From Cercis canadensis (lineage: Eukaryota > Streptophyta > Magnoliopsida > Fabales > Fabaceae), in NCBI GenBank assembly GCA_003255065.1, contig QAOA01007503.1:123504-187503 (forward strand): a DNA stretch of 64,000 nt, read 5' to 3'. The position numbers were made by a program, and so were the translations under genes. The number at the start of each line of letters is the position of its first letter. Position 1 is the first letter of the stretch. Positions 35,890 to 49,400 of this stretch are shown piece after piece. The notes below the pieces were generated by a model. That model worked only from the letters and a program-made list of their open reading frames with translations. It ran no database searches and had not been told where the DNA came from.

Positions 35890-38800
35890 TTATCTGAGTC
35901 TGAAATTTAACCTCCTTAGCCATATAGAATGTAAGATCATGTGGAAGACATCGTATCTCTTAGCTGGGTGATTCAGCGTAAAATGTCTCCTCACAGCTCT
36001 TACTCCTTCCTTGAGCTTCCGATACTTGCTCTCTGGAATAGCACTAAGCACCTCTTTCAACCTTGGAATATCTGAAACATCCACCTCAACTGAAAACGCC
36101 TCCCATCGCAGCACATCACTAAACGGCAACACATAATACTTGGATAGTATCACGGGCACGCATTCCGCGTAAATTGCCTCCACCAATCTAGGGCTAGCCA
36201 CTTCATATCCACTTGGGCAAAGACAAAACTTGGAGTTGAGCATCAAGGTATAGTAGTCTAGGTCTTTGGGCAGGTATACGTAGACACGTATATCATTGTC
36301 CCGGTTTTTCCAGTGGTTGAGGAGGACGGAACGGATTGGACCATGCAATCCACCAGCGAAAAAGGCAAGATAGGGACGTGAGGCATTGGCCGGTGGGGGT
36401 GAGAGGAGCTTTGGGGATATGATGCCTCCATAAAGGTGGATTTCTGGTAGGCTTACATCCTTTCGAGGGTCGAAGCCTTCGGAAGCGTTGGCATTGCACA
36501 AGACACGAATAGATGTATTGAAGAGTAAAGGGTTGCCCTGTGATGCAAAAGGACCCTGTAGAAATCCCGGAAACAAAAGAAGAGTTATTATTCAATTACC
36601 AGGGAGTCATTTTTGGCAGGAAGGGCTGAAATATAATCGATTGGTCTATTGTAGTAATAAAACAGAGAACAGTTTTAAGTGTTTAACTTGTAATATTTTT
36701 AATAGTATTTTTTTTTATAGTGATTAGATATATAGAGCTAGATTTAGTGTGTATATTGGAGATGTGAATCAATTGTGTCGTATAACATTCTTATTAGTTA
36801 TTTGCTANGAAATCCCGGAAACAAAAGAAGAGTTATTATTCAATCACCAGGGAGTCATTTTTGGCAGGAAGGGCTGAAATATAATCGATTGGTCTATTGT
36901 AGTAATAAAACAGAGAACAGTTTAAGTGTTTAACTTGTAATATTTTTAATAGTATTTTTTTTTATAGTGATTAGATATATAGAGCTAGATTTAGTGTGTA
37001 TATTGGAGATGTGAATCAATTGTGTCGTATAACATTCTTATTAGTTATTTGCTAAAAATGGATATTAAATTCAACTGTGAGCATTAATTACTTTTATCAT
37101 AAGGGATACAGAAGTGCATAAAGATATATACAATCTACCCTATAAGCAGAGCCAGAGGTAAATGTAGAAAAGGGAATTGATGAACTAACCCAATCATGGC
37201 AGGCAAGCATGAAGTGGTCAGCACCTTGACTTCTATTCCAGAACGGGTACCTAGTGGATATCGCCCTCACATAATCAGAGACGAAGTGCTTTAAAGGACT
37301 GACATCGTATGTGTTTGGCGTATAGAGGTACTTCACCATCCAAGTCACACTGAATGGCAAGAAGTAAATGTGAGCTCCATGAGCATCATTGGTTCTAAAC
37401 CTCCCATCCCCATGTTCCAGCTCATGGATGAACCTCCCTTCAATCGAGTATATGTCTTTGCACGGGCCATCGTGGGTGATTGGTAGGTCCCCTTCCGGGT
37501 ATACGTATACTTTGAACCTTTTCTCCATCTCCAAGTAGCTCCTGTAAATAATATTTCCCACACAAAAATTCCACGAGGGCTTTAATCTTGGTGGCGTTTA
37601 AGTTACTGTTACATTCGCTTTTTCTAAGAAAACTGACGGTGATTTTCCTACAGAAATGATGGAATATGGTGATATTGGTGGTGCTGGGACTTCAAGTGAT
37701 AATGGCACTACAAGTGTAATAAAGGCAGCAAAATCTTAAAAAAAGAAATAAGAACACTCTGGCATAATGACATAATTACTAATTAATACTCTGCATGGTT
37801 TGGGAAGTTTATTATGTACACTTCAACGTCAAATTCAAGAGGGCACATGGCTCCTATTTCATTAGATGATGATAATTAAGAGTGTTATCTTTGGTTGATT
37901 TAATGTTTATAACATATATTTCTTCCTCATATTATCCGTTAAAGGTACTATTGATTTGTATTAATCATCATTGAAATAAATGAGTTGTAAATTTTGGGGA
38001 GCGATCAGACAGGGATAGCTGGTAAGCTTCGAAGTTAATTATAATGCTAAAATTGAGGTTTCGGTTAAGTAACGTTTACTTATGGCCACTTCTTTTATGC
38101 TAGAAATCATGGTGAATGACCACAAGCACACTCTCCAATTGTTCAAATAAGTGTTGTAGCAAAGCGGCTTTTCCAGAAGTTCTATCATAAAAAGAGTATG
38201 AACTCTCAAGGTAATCAATACTAGCGCACTTCGCGCACCTATCGTCCATTAGAAGAAAAGAAATTATGACAAAAATAAAATTTCTAAAAATAAAAATAAG
38301 GGAAGGGAAAAAGTGCCCATCGTTACATGGAAATGTTATGGTGGCTATGACTTATAAGCAAAGCAGTGAATAAGCTTTCGACGCTTTAATTCTGATTTAT
38401 TTATTTATTTATTTTTATTTGAAAAAAAGAAAAAAGGGTGGAAGGCTTACCGGTAAAATAAGCGCGGGTTTCGATACACAACTCCGGCGGGAATGTAATC
38501 GTCGCCTCCGTCGCTGTGTGTGGTCGCCGATGAGAGATTGCTTACTGCTATGCTGCGAATCGAAGCTCTGGCTCGAGCAAGTCCTTCTTCCAGCATTTCT
38601 TCTCTGCTCAGCTTTTTTACAATCCTCTATTATAAATTCCGTTGATCGTCACATAATCAGAGACAGAAAAAAAAAAAAAAANNNNNNAAAAAAAAAAAAA
38701 GAATTCCACCATATCAACATCAAAGAAAAAAATTCTGTTTCGGCACAATGAGAAATTAGAAATCTACATTCAAATATCGACAAAAAAACTTAAAAGCAGA

Positions 38801-39167
38801 GTAAGAGAAACAGAGACACAGAGCATTGAATCGTAGAACCGCGATTGGAAAAGCATTCAATACTAAACAAAAAATTCAGAAAGAAAAAAGAGAAAATATA
38901 TGAAGTGGAAGTTACAGTTGCAGTTCGGTTTCTTGATTTGCTCCGGTGAAGATGATTGCCATGTTCACGGAAACTTACAGCTCGGAGTTGATTCTGATCA
39001 CCGGAGACCTTAGTTCGCAACTGCTCCATTGGTAAGGAATATTCCGTCGTCGAGGTAGTGAACCTCATTAGTTCAGTGAACTGAGCTGGAAGGTACAAAA
39101 TGGAGATGATTGACACCAGAAACAGCGAGAAAATTACAGAAATGAGGTATATATGAGGAGTCTCCAT
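35890..39167 (-). CDS. GT47 exostosin-family glycosyltransferase (At5g25310 type), about 481 aa
   Basis: Four exons on the minus strand: 39167-38916, 38626-38451, 37541-37190 and 36555-35890. A type II membrane anchor (PHIYLISVIFSLFLVSIISI) sits at residues 4-25, then a stem containing LEEGLARARASIR, then the exostosin domain from about 130: SYLEMEKRFKVYVYPEG, HDGPCKDIYSIEGRFI, CPSGYEVASPRLVEAIYAEC and ending NHPAKRYDVFHMILHSIW. Known of the family: GT47 enzymes are Golgi glycosyltransferases that build cell-wall polysaccharides or glycoproteins; the sugar transferred by this subgroup is not established. The chosen start gives 481 aa, matching the Arabidopsis relative. Upstream in-frame ATGs at 39224 and 39296 would add 19 or 43 residues, but part of that lies in an assembly duplication. 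Introns 1 and 3 hold N gaps, so intron lengths are unreliable. Confidence 0.9.
36561..37054. repeat. Duplicated segment around a single N inside a GT47 intron (likely artefact)
   Basis: 36561-36807 and 36809-37054 are almost identical (about 245 bp each, a few single-base differences) and are separated only by N at 36808. The left copy starts five bases from the exon 4 acceptor. One copy is probably spurious. Confidence 0.8.
38682..38687. other. Six-base assembly gap in poly-A
   Basis: Six Ns lie between A runs in intron 1 of the GT47 gene; the true length is unknown. Confidence 0.95.
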
Positions 39168-39229
39168 TTTCTCTCTGAAGAAAATTGCAGCCGTTTTGGT
39201 TTTCTTGAGAAAACGAGGAGACATAACAT

Positions 39230-39486
39230 GTGAAAAAAAACGGCTTGGAAAGTGAAATGATAGAGACGGGAATGGAGCAATCTCTGTTGCAGTCACTCCC
39301 CCTAAAACGAAGGTGGAAAGTGTGCAGTCATCTCAGCTGAAATGACTGATCTAACCTNGTGAAAAAAAACGGCTTGGAAAGTGAAATGATAGAGACGGGA
39401 ATGGAGCAATCTCTGTTTCAGTCACTCCCCCTAAAACGAAGGTGGAAAGTGTGCAGTCATCTCAGCTGAAATGACTGATCTAACCT
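39230..39486. repeat. Duplicated segment at the 5' end of GT47 (likely artefact)
   Basis: 39230-39357 and 39359-39486 are 128-bp copies differing by about one base, joined by N at 39358. It covers the extra N-terminal ORF sequence and proximal promoter of the GT47 gene, so upstream start codons should not be trusted. Confidence 0.8.
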
Positions 39487-40393
39487 TCTGGATGTTAATC
39501 AAAATGACCATCGTGTCCTCACGAGTGAACTAGACGCGTGATCAGAGACGCAATTCGGTGTTTGTTATGAGGGCGATAACTTCCTTTCCCGCCAAAAACA
39601 GGACCGAATTCCCCCAATTTATTCCGAAAAGGGTAAATCCTTCTCCCTGTCTCATAAATTTCGTAAATTAAATTTCTCTGTCACTTATCTCTCTTGATTT
39701 GGTTTATCTTTTTGTTCTGTTTTAACTGATAAATGGAATTTGATTTGAAGTTCATCTTTTACTTCCGTGCTTCAATAAAAGCAAAATAGATATAATCAAA
39801 TTTGTTATTTCAGATAATTAATACATATTCAAAATATTGAGGATATCAATTATCAAAGACGAATTGCATCTTAATACATGAAGAGAAAATATTAGGATTT
39901 TTTTATGCACGATTAATATGCAATTTATCGTATAAAGTTTTCGTCATCAATAATTTATGAAGTCATAGTGATATTTTCTATAATATAAATCTATTAAAAA
40001 AATTGAAACTCTCAAATTCATACATGAAAATTTGCTTATTAATATTAAATTTATTTTTAAACTTTCAGTATATATGAAACTGGAGAGTTTCATGTAAAAA
40101 AAATTTCATTCCAAAAAATAGGGTACTGCCATTTCATGAATTCAATTAAAATAATTCAACATTTTTTAAGAGATAAAGAATTCGCTCTTCATACGTATAA
40201 GTGTTTCATGATCCTAAACCTTTGAGATTAATTTGACAATATATATAGTATATCTAACAAAAAATTAAAATAATATTTATCAAATTAAACAAGGTACTAG
40301 AAGAAAACACAGCTCATAAATTAAGTTACTATTTTACTAAAGTGACTACAACATTGTCTATAATACCATCACAATACATGGTTTAATATTGAG
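39487..40393. other. Intergenic AT-rich DNA
   Basis: No gene is seen. A GC-richer promoter-like stretch to about 39620 gives way to strongly AT-rich sequence. Confidence 0.5.
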
Positions 40394-42345
40394 TCATGAG
40401 GGTGTTAGCCTTAAATTAAGGCTCCTGAGCCACAGGGAGTGCATCACCATGTACATTAGATCATAGGGCTTAGCCGGGCGATGGATCACGAAATGCCGCT
40501 GCACCTGAATCACTCTTTTTTGCTTCTCCAAATAATCTTTCACAGAAATTCCCTTCATATAGGGTATCTTGGAAATGGGAATGTGAACTCAAATTTGTGT
40601 CCAATTAGGAACATCACTAAACGGCAATACATAATCATCGGATATGATCACTGGTACACAACCCGCATAAATGGACTCAACAACTCTAGGGCTTGCCACT
40701 TCATGTTTACTAGGGCACAAGCAATACATGCTTTGGCTCATTAATGAAGACTAGTTTAGGGTTTTAGGGAGATAATCATGAACTTGAATATCTTTGTCTT
40801 TGTCTTTCCAACACCTAATTAAATAACATGTTTCTTACATAGCCATGATCACCACCGGAGAAGAAGGCGAAAATGGAACGGTTGTTATGAGGTTGGCCGA
40901 GGTGGGCATGCCCCAATTTTCCATATGGGATTTTGATTTCAGGCAAGGAGACATCTCTCACTGGTTGAAAACCTTCTGAAGTATTTGCATTCAGAGAACC
41001 CTAATCAAGTGAAAAGAAATATGAGGGTAGAAAACATAGACAGAAATTGGTGTAAGGTCGATAAACATATATTATGATATTAACCACACTAATAGGAAGG
41101 AAGAAAGCAAGAGCCTCATTGGGGTCTTTGGCCAAAAGGACTCTTCCCAATTTCAAATTCGTCTATGAACTGCCCTTCAATGGAGTACATGTCATTCATT
41201 GGCCCTTCACCCATACTCAGAAACGCTTCTCCATCTCTATGTGGCTCCTATATATTGATTAAGAAAAAAAAAAGGCGACACTCTACAAGGTTTGCTAATT
41301 TGAACTGCGCAGAACAAGTAATAATTATAAGCCTTAATTTGGTGGAGAGGGGGGACCATATCAAAGTCAATTCCCCCAGTATTGTGAATGAGCTAGCAAT
41401 TATCTATAGGTATGGATATGTGCATGCTATTACATACTACGTATGGACTATAGTGAAACAATTTGCCAGTAGCATACTCTAAGTTGTAGGCTAGAGGAGT
41501 TAATGCTGTGAATGCAAAAAAAAAAAAAAAAAATTACAGAGAACTCAAAAACCTAGGCCTACAATTCCCATTCTGTTGCCATGCTACGTACCCTGCAATT
41601 TTATCAATATCTTTGGTATAAAAGTGATGTTAGCGATCATTCTAGTACTAGGTACTCTCCAAATCATGATAACCTTGGAAACCAACAGTAATGTAATGGT
41701 TCCATCTCAATTGTCTGATCAAATTATTGCTTAGCTATCAAGTTACTTAACTTATGGCCCAAAAAAAAAAGTTGCCCAACTTAACTAGGATTTTCAATGG
41801 AAAAATTAATAAACGCACTTATGAATTATACGGTTTTTCAAGTCTATTTTTATACATCATTATGCAAAACTAATAAAATAAAAGATTTACTACTAAAAAA
41901 AATTAAAAGTGAGATCATTAATGGCCATTTCAACTTTGTTTCCGTATATATATATTTTCGCTTGGCCCATAAATTAATAGTTTTAATAAGTACCCACAAA
42001 CTAAATTAAAAAAGAAAAAAGAAAAAAGAATGACTTGTAGCTTTGCTTTCGAGCTGCTTCTTCTATTGCTGATCGAGCTCTAGCCAATCCATTTTCTATT
42101 CTCTTGAAGTCACCGAGTCCTCCCTGCCTCAGCATGCTAATTAGTACTTCTTTCTCTGGGATAGCTTCTTTGTCATGAGTAAAGCTTACGTTAGTACTAC
42201 TTCTGCTTGGAGTGTTGAAATCTTTTCTAAGATGCCTAAAGGAAGAGGAAAAAAAGTGTAGATGATAATGGCGGATAGAGGTGAACAAGAATATGAGAAG
42301 GAGAGAAGATAATAGTAGAAATGAGGTAGCAAGTGAAGAAGCCAC
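40394..42345 (-). pseudogene. Decayed tandem copy of the GT47 exostosin gene
   Basis: Pieces of a second GT47 gene lie in order on the same strand as the intact one. 42345-42020 encodes an N-terminal anchor (SSLATSFLLLSSLLLIFLF) and stem (ENGLARARSAIEEAARKQSY). 41250-41130 matches the MEKRF and DMYSIEGQFIDEFE region. 40980-40870 matches the region after the second intron. 40740-40610 reads [19 protein letters not shown] and continues to [10 protein letters not shown], and 40500-40394 reads RHFVIHRPAKPYDLMYMVMH. The pieces are separated by frame changes, stops and deletions: much of exon 2 and the middle of the catalytic domain are missing, and the frame breaks after LPFSDV. The first exon alone stays open and could still be transcribed. 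A tandem duplication followed by loss is the simplest reading. Confidence 0.85.
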
Positions 42346-43412
42346 CTGCCATGGCCTAATTTTTTACATACTCTCTCACAGCATACGGTAACTATCCGCA
42401 AGGAAGAGAAACTATGCTGACTGTAGTTAATTTCTACATAAGGATGATACAAGTCTTGCTGAGAAGGAGAGGAAGATGAGTTAGGAACTGAGATTTCTAG
42501 AGTAAAAACAAGTCACACTGACATATAATTAAGCACACTGACATGGCAAGAATGGGACTCACTAAAGTAACATATCAAGCCGTAAGTAGAAAAAGTTTTT
42601 AGATACTCCCTATGTATCCATGTATAAGTAAAGATTGATGTCTTCTACTACGCAAGAGATTATTCCGTGCATCCGATATATGTACACAGCAAGACATAAA
42701 TATGTAAGCTGTACCCATGATTCATATTTGAGATTAACTTTTTCCAGTGTCTAGTGGCGTACATACTAAGTATATGAAATAATCTCGCGTAGTAGAAGAC
42801 AATAATGGGTACACATACTACGACATGCACGTACATACAAACACAATGAAATATAGTGGAGAACATTACTTATTCTTTGAATGACAACGGGGTTATAAAT
42901 CAATTAATCACAAAACTTTTTTTTTGCAAAAAGAGGGTTTTACTCCTAATGCTTTTGTCTCAAAATTTAATAAGTCTAACTCCATCTAAAAGTTAGAATT
43001 AGACCTTGCATAAAAAAAAAAAAANAAAAAACAGATTTTAATTAAGAAATTAACTCTTCTTTCATATTGTTTTATAGTTACATTTTATTTTTCACTTACA
43101 TAAGAAATAACGTTACACGGATGTCAAATTTCAGGAAATTATCTCAACTTAATTGTGGAGGAAGCGGCAAGCCTCTTACTTTTGTGTTTAAAAGGGGGAA
43201 GCGGTGGGCAGGGAAGGGAGAGTCATCCAGTCTTCTCCACTGTGGAATTATGAAGAAACACCATTATAGCTAAATATTAAAAAATGATGGAGATTATTTG
43301 AATATACGTGGGTTGTAGGTAATAATGACATCCAAAACATTTTAACATCGAAAAGATTATATCAGCAGGGATTTCAGGAGCCCTTCAGTGAGGAATACAT
43401 GAGATGTTACAT
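42346..43412. other. Intergenic DNA between the GT47 relic and SPS
   Basis: No supported gene. It contains an A-rich run with a single N at 43025. From about 43320 it is the 3' flank of the SPS gene. Confidence 0.5.
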
Positions 43413-46400
43413 CTACTGGCACATGACCCCAAGTTTCTTCAGTGATGCCCTTATGTCATTGATATCGTGTTTTTCAGCCTCAATGACACTGGGACTACCA
43501 TAAGACAGAACATCTTCAAGAGGATAACTTCTGTTACTATGAAGCTTACGTGCATCGCTGCCAATACCCTTCATTATCAGAGTTTTGTGGATTCCTCCAA
43601 CCAGTTCTTCATAGTCTGTGTCTCCACATTCTCCCACATATACCACGGTATTGGACAAATCCATTCCCCAACGAACATACAGGTACCTGAAGTAAGTATT
43701 AATATGTATCCGTAGCACTAGACCAAGGGTTTTATGTTATAAATATCAAAGAAACAAACACATGGGATGGGACATTAATTAGTAAATTGGTAATTGAAGA
43801 TACCAAAGAAAATTACTCAGGATATCAGTGAAGATATCTTAGAGGATTAACCAACCATTATCCCGTATTCAAATAGTACTAGCTCTGTATGAGATTGCAT
43901 ATAGCACTTATAACACTACTTTTTGTTCTACTCGACCTCAACGTCCTTATTCATCTTTGCCTATATAATTTCTGAAGCTGCTATTTTCAAACTAAGCAAC
44001 CAGAATAGAAAAATTCAATTAGAAATAATGCCCTTCAAGCCCTAACCACGGATCCACATTAAATGTTTAGAATGAGGATGCGCTAAAGTAATATATTCCA
44101 CAAGTTTGTCATCATTTCTACTAATATTCAATGTTTAAAATATCTTTACCATTCATAAAAAAAAAAAAATCTGTAACAATAAAGAATTCTCAGTCTTTAG
44201 TTAATATATTGGCTTAAATCTCCAGCTGGGAGTTGTGAATGACTTACGAGCTGAATCATTCTTTATATATAGAATTGACCCTTTCTTTCAACAACCTAGC
44301 TACTGATAGTAAAAAGACAACGACAACAAACTAATGAAGGAAAAATGTATAACCAACCAAATAGTCTCTGCATCTATACCTGAGGGCTTGGCATCTAGAA
44401 GCCAACACAGGGATGACGTTCAACCGCGTACCATTTTGACAATATATAACATGGCAACGAAGAGCTTGGATCCTCATCACTTTCCGAAGTTCCTTAACTG
44501 GAGGAAGCTGTTATCATAGAATAGGAATCATACTTGTCAAAATGTAATAAATCAGACACACACACTCGAGTATGAGAAACATTACCGATGCTGGGTCTTT
44601 CACTTTGAAAGCAAAACAATGTGCGGTAGATCCTGCATCATCTTCAGAGATAATTGGTCCTTTTTCTCCCCTTTTATCATTAATTGAAGTACTCCAACGA
44701 ACCAAAGTCTTTCTCAGACCCTCTCCCCCCCAACGATATTCAGTGTGAGAGCGGTAATCTAAATCTTCTATAAAGGGAAGTTCAACAGGACGGTCGTCCG
44801 AGGACGAAGATGGATAATAGAGATCACTACCACTGTTACATATGAAGGCATCAAACTCTGACGGGCTAAAACCTCCTGAAACTATAAGAGAGTTTATCTC
44901 TGATATGGGCAAGGCAGTTGACAATATGAATCCTATGGAACCTGCATCCCTGTCCTTCTGCACTGCCTTGATCACTTTCTTAATAATTTCAAGAAAATCT
45001 GAGGTTGTATCAAAAGCAATTACAAAAACGTATTTCCTCCTTTTCAACGTCAGAAACTTACTTTCTGTTCCTCTATTTTCTTTCTCCACTGACCCTCCTT
45101 TTTTTGTGCTGTCTAAAACACCCTTTGACAAAGTCAACACAGCATGATCTGCCCTGCTCTTTCCACTGAAGGTTTTTTCATCAGTACCTAAAGCATTATC
45201 AAGGTTGACACTTTCAGTTTTCTCACCATCCAGTGAAAGCTTCAGGTTTATCGATAGATCCTGTACATCTTGCAAGGAATCACCAGGTGAATCTGATTCT
45301 GAATTTTCATCTTCAGCATCACTTCTCTGCCATCGTGGCTGCCTTGGCTTGCAGGTGGCTATTCGAGATAAGTAGGTCTTACAATGCTCTGGCCAAGAAA
45401 AAAGGTGAATATTTTTCAGCCCATTCTGCCGGCACTTTGCCCAAAGTTGTTTATCAGAAACAAGCTTCAGAAGAGCATCAGCAATGGACTGTTGATCATG
45501 GGGATCAACTAGAAGACCATTGTCAAGAACCTGAAACAAATTAGTCGTCACTATTTCCCCGTCAACATCAATGGAGTAAAAAGCATAATTCTATTATGCC
45601 TTCCATTATCAGAGGAAGGTATATTTTCTAAACCATGGAAAAGTTGCAGAATATTGACACACCCGATGAATATCAACAGGGCCACCGTTTTTTGTTGCAA
45701 CAATAGGTAAACCATGAGCTGCTGCCTGGAAAGAAGAGCACGGTGTTATAACTTTCTACTAATTCACTTATAAACACAATAAAACTTGCAGTCAAGGATA
45801 AAGAGAAACACCTCAATCAAAGTAAGTCCAAATGGCTCAATAAAAGCTGGATTAATGAAAACGCCCTACAAATAATTAGGTAAAAAAGAGATAGAAGGTT
45901 AATGGAGAGCAAATAACACATCATGTTCGGGGAGAGGGAGAGCAATGATTCATCTCATGATTTAGAATAAGTTTTAGTAAAGATTCCTCCATTCAAAAGT
46001 AAGACAACATAAAAAAAAGCTGATGTCACAATGCAAATTTTGGTTTGAGACATAGAACCTATAATTTGGAGTGCGAAACATCCCAAGGAATCATTTAAGG
46101 ACCAAAGACAAGGGCGGCCTCCAAGGAGTATCCTTGCCCTTTCCAGATGATTCCTTCTAGTAGACACCTCCAATAGTTTGGTATCTGAACTGTGACCTGG
46201 AGCTGAATCATAGATAAGCCTATAACTTCTGCACTAAATGACCTTTGCTTATTTTTGCAAGGCAGCTAAGTAGCCTAAATTAATAACTTGGGCCAAACGT
46301 AAATATGCCTAACTTAGTTTTGACATTGATACCAGCATGCATTTATATGTTTAACTGGAGCGAAGCTTTGGGTATTTCTCAATTTTGAAGTCAATTGAAA

Positions 46401-49400
46401 AGATGCATATGATAACTGTTCATTTCACTAAGCTGATTTGCCATGTAATCCAATCAAACTAAAGAAATAAAGGCCTCGACACCATGCTTTCATGTAACTT
46501 AACTGTTGCAGATATCACGAGCCATTCTAAATTGGTAAGAACAGAATATCTTAAATTTCATTCTTTAGTTGATTGTCATTTTCTCTCTCTACTCACTCAA
46601 CTGTCTACTCCAAGCCATACCAGATAACAGATATAAGATTCCCAAAATAGCAGAGTGGAAATCATAGAATACGAAATTTTGTAGAATGACTGGTGTTGAA
46701 TCATGCAGTATCCTACAAAAGAGGAACTAATTAATCCTCTTCTTATCATTAACCTACCTTGGTCTTTGCTGCTAAACGATAGATATCAGGAACATCAGAC
46801 TGTTTGTGGTGTTTAGGATATGCTACGTGACCATATAGATCATATTTGTCAATCAGCTTAAAAATTGAAAGGAGCACAGAGGAATTTGTTGAGGACATTT
46901 CTTCAATATCATCACGATTTCCCATGATCAATGTCTGAAACAGCCAACAAAAAACAAAAAAAAGAATCGAACATTCTGACGACATTTAGTTTAAGGAGAA
47001 GAAATACAAATGAGATTTTTGGAAAGTAAGGTAACGATTGAAAAAATTCATAATTAAGCAGCTGTAGTTCAAAGAGTTGAACATACAAGGTTTGCTAGCT
47101 CCCTGAGGGGGCGGCATTCCCCAAATGCTTTTACTAAAGTTGAGAGATTTTTCTTAGGGTCTGGCCGAGCAAGTGCAAGTATCATAGGCTTGCGAGGATT
47201 GGTGAAGAAACGCATAATCTGCTAACTCAGTCAAATGATCAATAGTTTTAACAATATAATTAAAAAAATCTACAACATCAAAATGAGAAGAAAATTTTCC
47301 ACTCCTGGAAAAGTAGCTATCATGCTATCACCAATCCGTAGTAAAGAAGAAAGGGTACAGCTTTAACCTCAGACCAAATTGGTGAGTCAGAAGTAGAGTT
47401 ATCTTCATTTTTTTCCACTTCATCAAATTCCGTATCAGGAGGAACAATATGATGGAATTCCATTCCAGGAGGAATTACCTAGACAAGTTTATGTAATTCA
47501 GAAAACGTACAACTTCAGATACTGAAAAGTATCAGAAAAGAAGATTCATAGAATTAGAACTCAGTATCAATCTCGTGATACTTACAACCATGCGAGGCAA
47601 AAACCTGCCATAACAGCTTACACCCCTTTTGATCCTCGCTCTCAATTTGCGCTCTAGGATCGGATCAAAGCCATCATAAAGGCGCCATTGTTCGTCAATC
47701 TCCTGTCTGGTGCTGGTTATGACAATTTCAGAGGCATCAAGAGCTAACTCCTCTGCTTCTATTCGCCGCATTATTTTGTAGGTTACATTGATTTCTTCTC
47801 TTGACTGCCTTCCTTGTTTTAAAAGTTGTTCAAGCTTATCTCGTCCAAGTGAATGACCGGTGAAAAGCATTGGAACATTTAAAGATCCAGAAAGAAGAGC
47901 AGCGGAGTCACCTGCATCTGCATAATGTCCATGAATTGCAGCTGGCCAGACTGGTTGTCCACCACCAACCTGCTCACCCAGAACTTTGGACATTTGCATG
48001 ATGTGCTTAAGTGCACCATCAACAAATTCAGGAACATGGGGCCAAAGACTTTCTTTTGGAATATATTTATCTTTTGGGCCAAATGGTATACGAATTATAT
48101 AAGCCCCACTACTCTCCCCCCGCCCTTCAGTTGAGCTCTCTGAGCTTATTGGATTCAGCATTTCTGTTGGTTCACCATAACTCCAATCTACATCAGAAGC
48201 CGATACTTGTCTAGTTAGAAGATCAACCCTATAAACACCTGGCATTGTCCCTAATGCCCTCGTAAGTTCTACAACATACTTAACCTGAATAAGTGATAAG
48301 AAAGTTTAAAATTCTCACCAATTCTTATAAACAGGGGAAACACATTACATTACAGAGAAACAGCATTAACTCCCAAGAGTTACCTGGCCACCAGTATCAG
48401 AATCACGACCAAGCTCCATGTTTTCTCCTCTTATCAAGCCGTGAAGGCTGCATGATGAATACCACAAGTTAGGGAGGAATAACTATAATCATTTATGTGA
48501 AACACATATACAGGCGAAGGATTCAAACAGCATTACCAAATTTTTGTTTACTCTTAAGAATATGATAACAGTTTCAATATAGACCTCCATACAACCAGAT
48601 GGAGTTTTTGATTGAAAATTTTATGTTAATGTTCATGCCTGATTAAAACAATGTAGAGTTTCTTGTCCTTGTGCTGATTAGCCCAGTTCTCCATCACATC
48701 AACAGAACAGACCCTAAGCATTCTTCCCTTAGTGTTATTGCCATGAGCTGAAATATCACCTATAGTGTCCCCTTTCTCTCCTTCTGATAAATCTTCTGAC
48801 ATGTCAGCAGTTGCCTCTCTACGTGCTCTTTCACGTTCAATATGACGCTTAGCATTATACTGGGCTTGCTCTCCCTCAAGCTGAACAAGAAATTAGAAGA
48901 ACTAGATAAAAACCATATCAATTCATGGATGAGGAAACAAGATCGTTAATTAAAATTTCATTTCATAATGTGAAAGACATCTGTTTTTTAAGAAGTAAAT
49001 TGAGAAAATATGAAGCTCCATTCTGATGTTTAATTTAACATATTAAATACTAAGTGGATCCTGTTAACTACAAATTGGACAAATCATAACCAGCAACAGA
49101 GCATTAAAAAGATAAATTATGATTCGTGAAGAGAGGTGTCAGCCTCCTTAGAAGTCTATTCTTCCCATAGAAAAATTCCCCAACTCACATAATGATGATC
49201 ATCTATGACAACTATCAGGCTTACTCACCACACTTAACTAAATGGCTGTAACTTTGAAACATGATCAACAAATACAATTCCTTCCCTGAAGAGAAGAACA
49301 CTTACGGCTTGCTGCAACTTAATGATTCCACTAGAACATATGATAAACTACCCCAATTAATTAATTCTTTTGTAATTCAAAATTTCAAAATCTATGTAAA

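Noticed and set aside
39168-39296. Upstream GT47 start codons
   Set aside because: They give a protein longer than the recalled family length, and the first lies in a segment duplicated by an assembly join.
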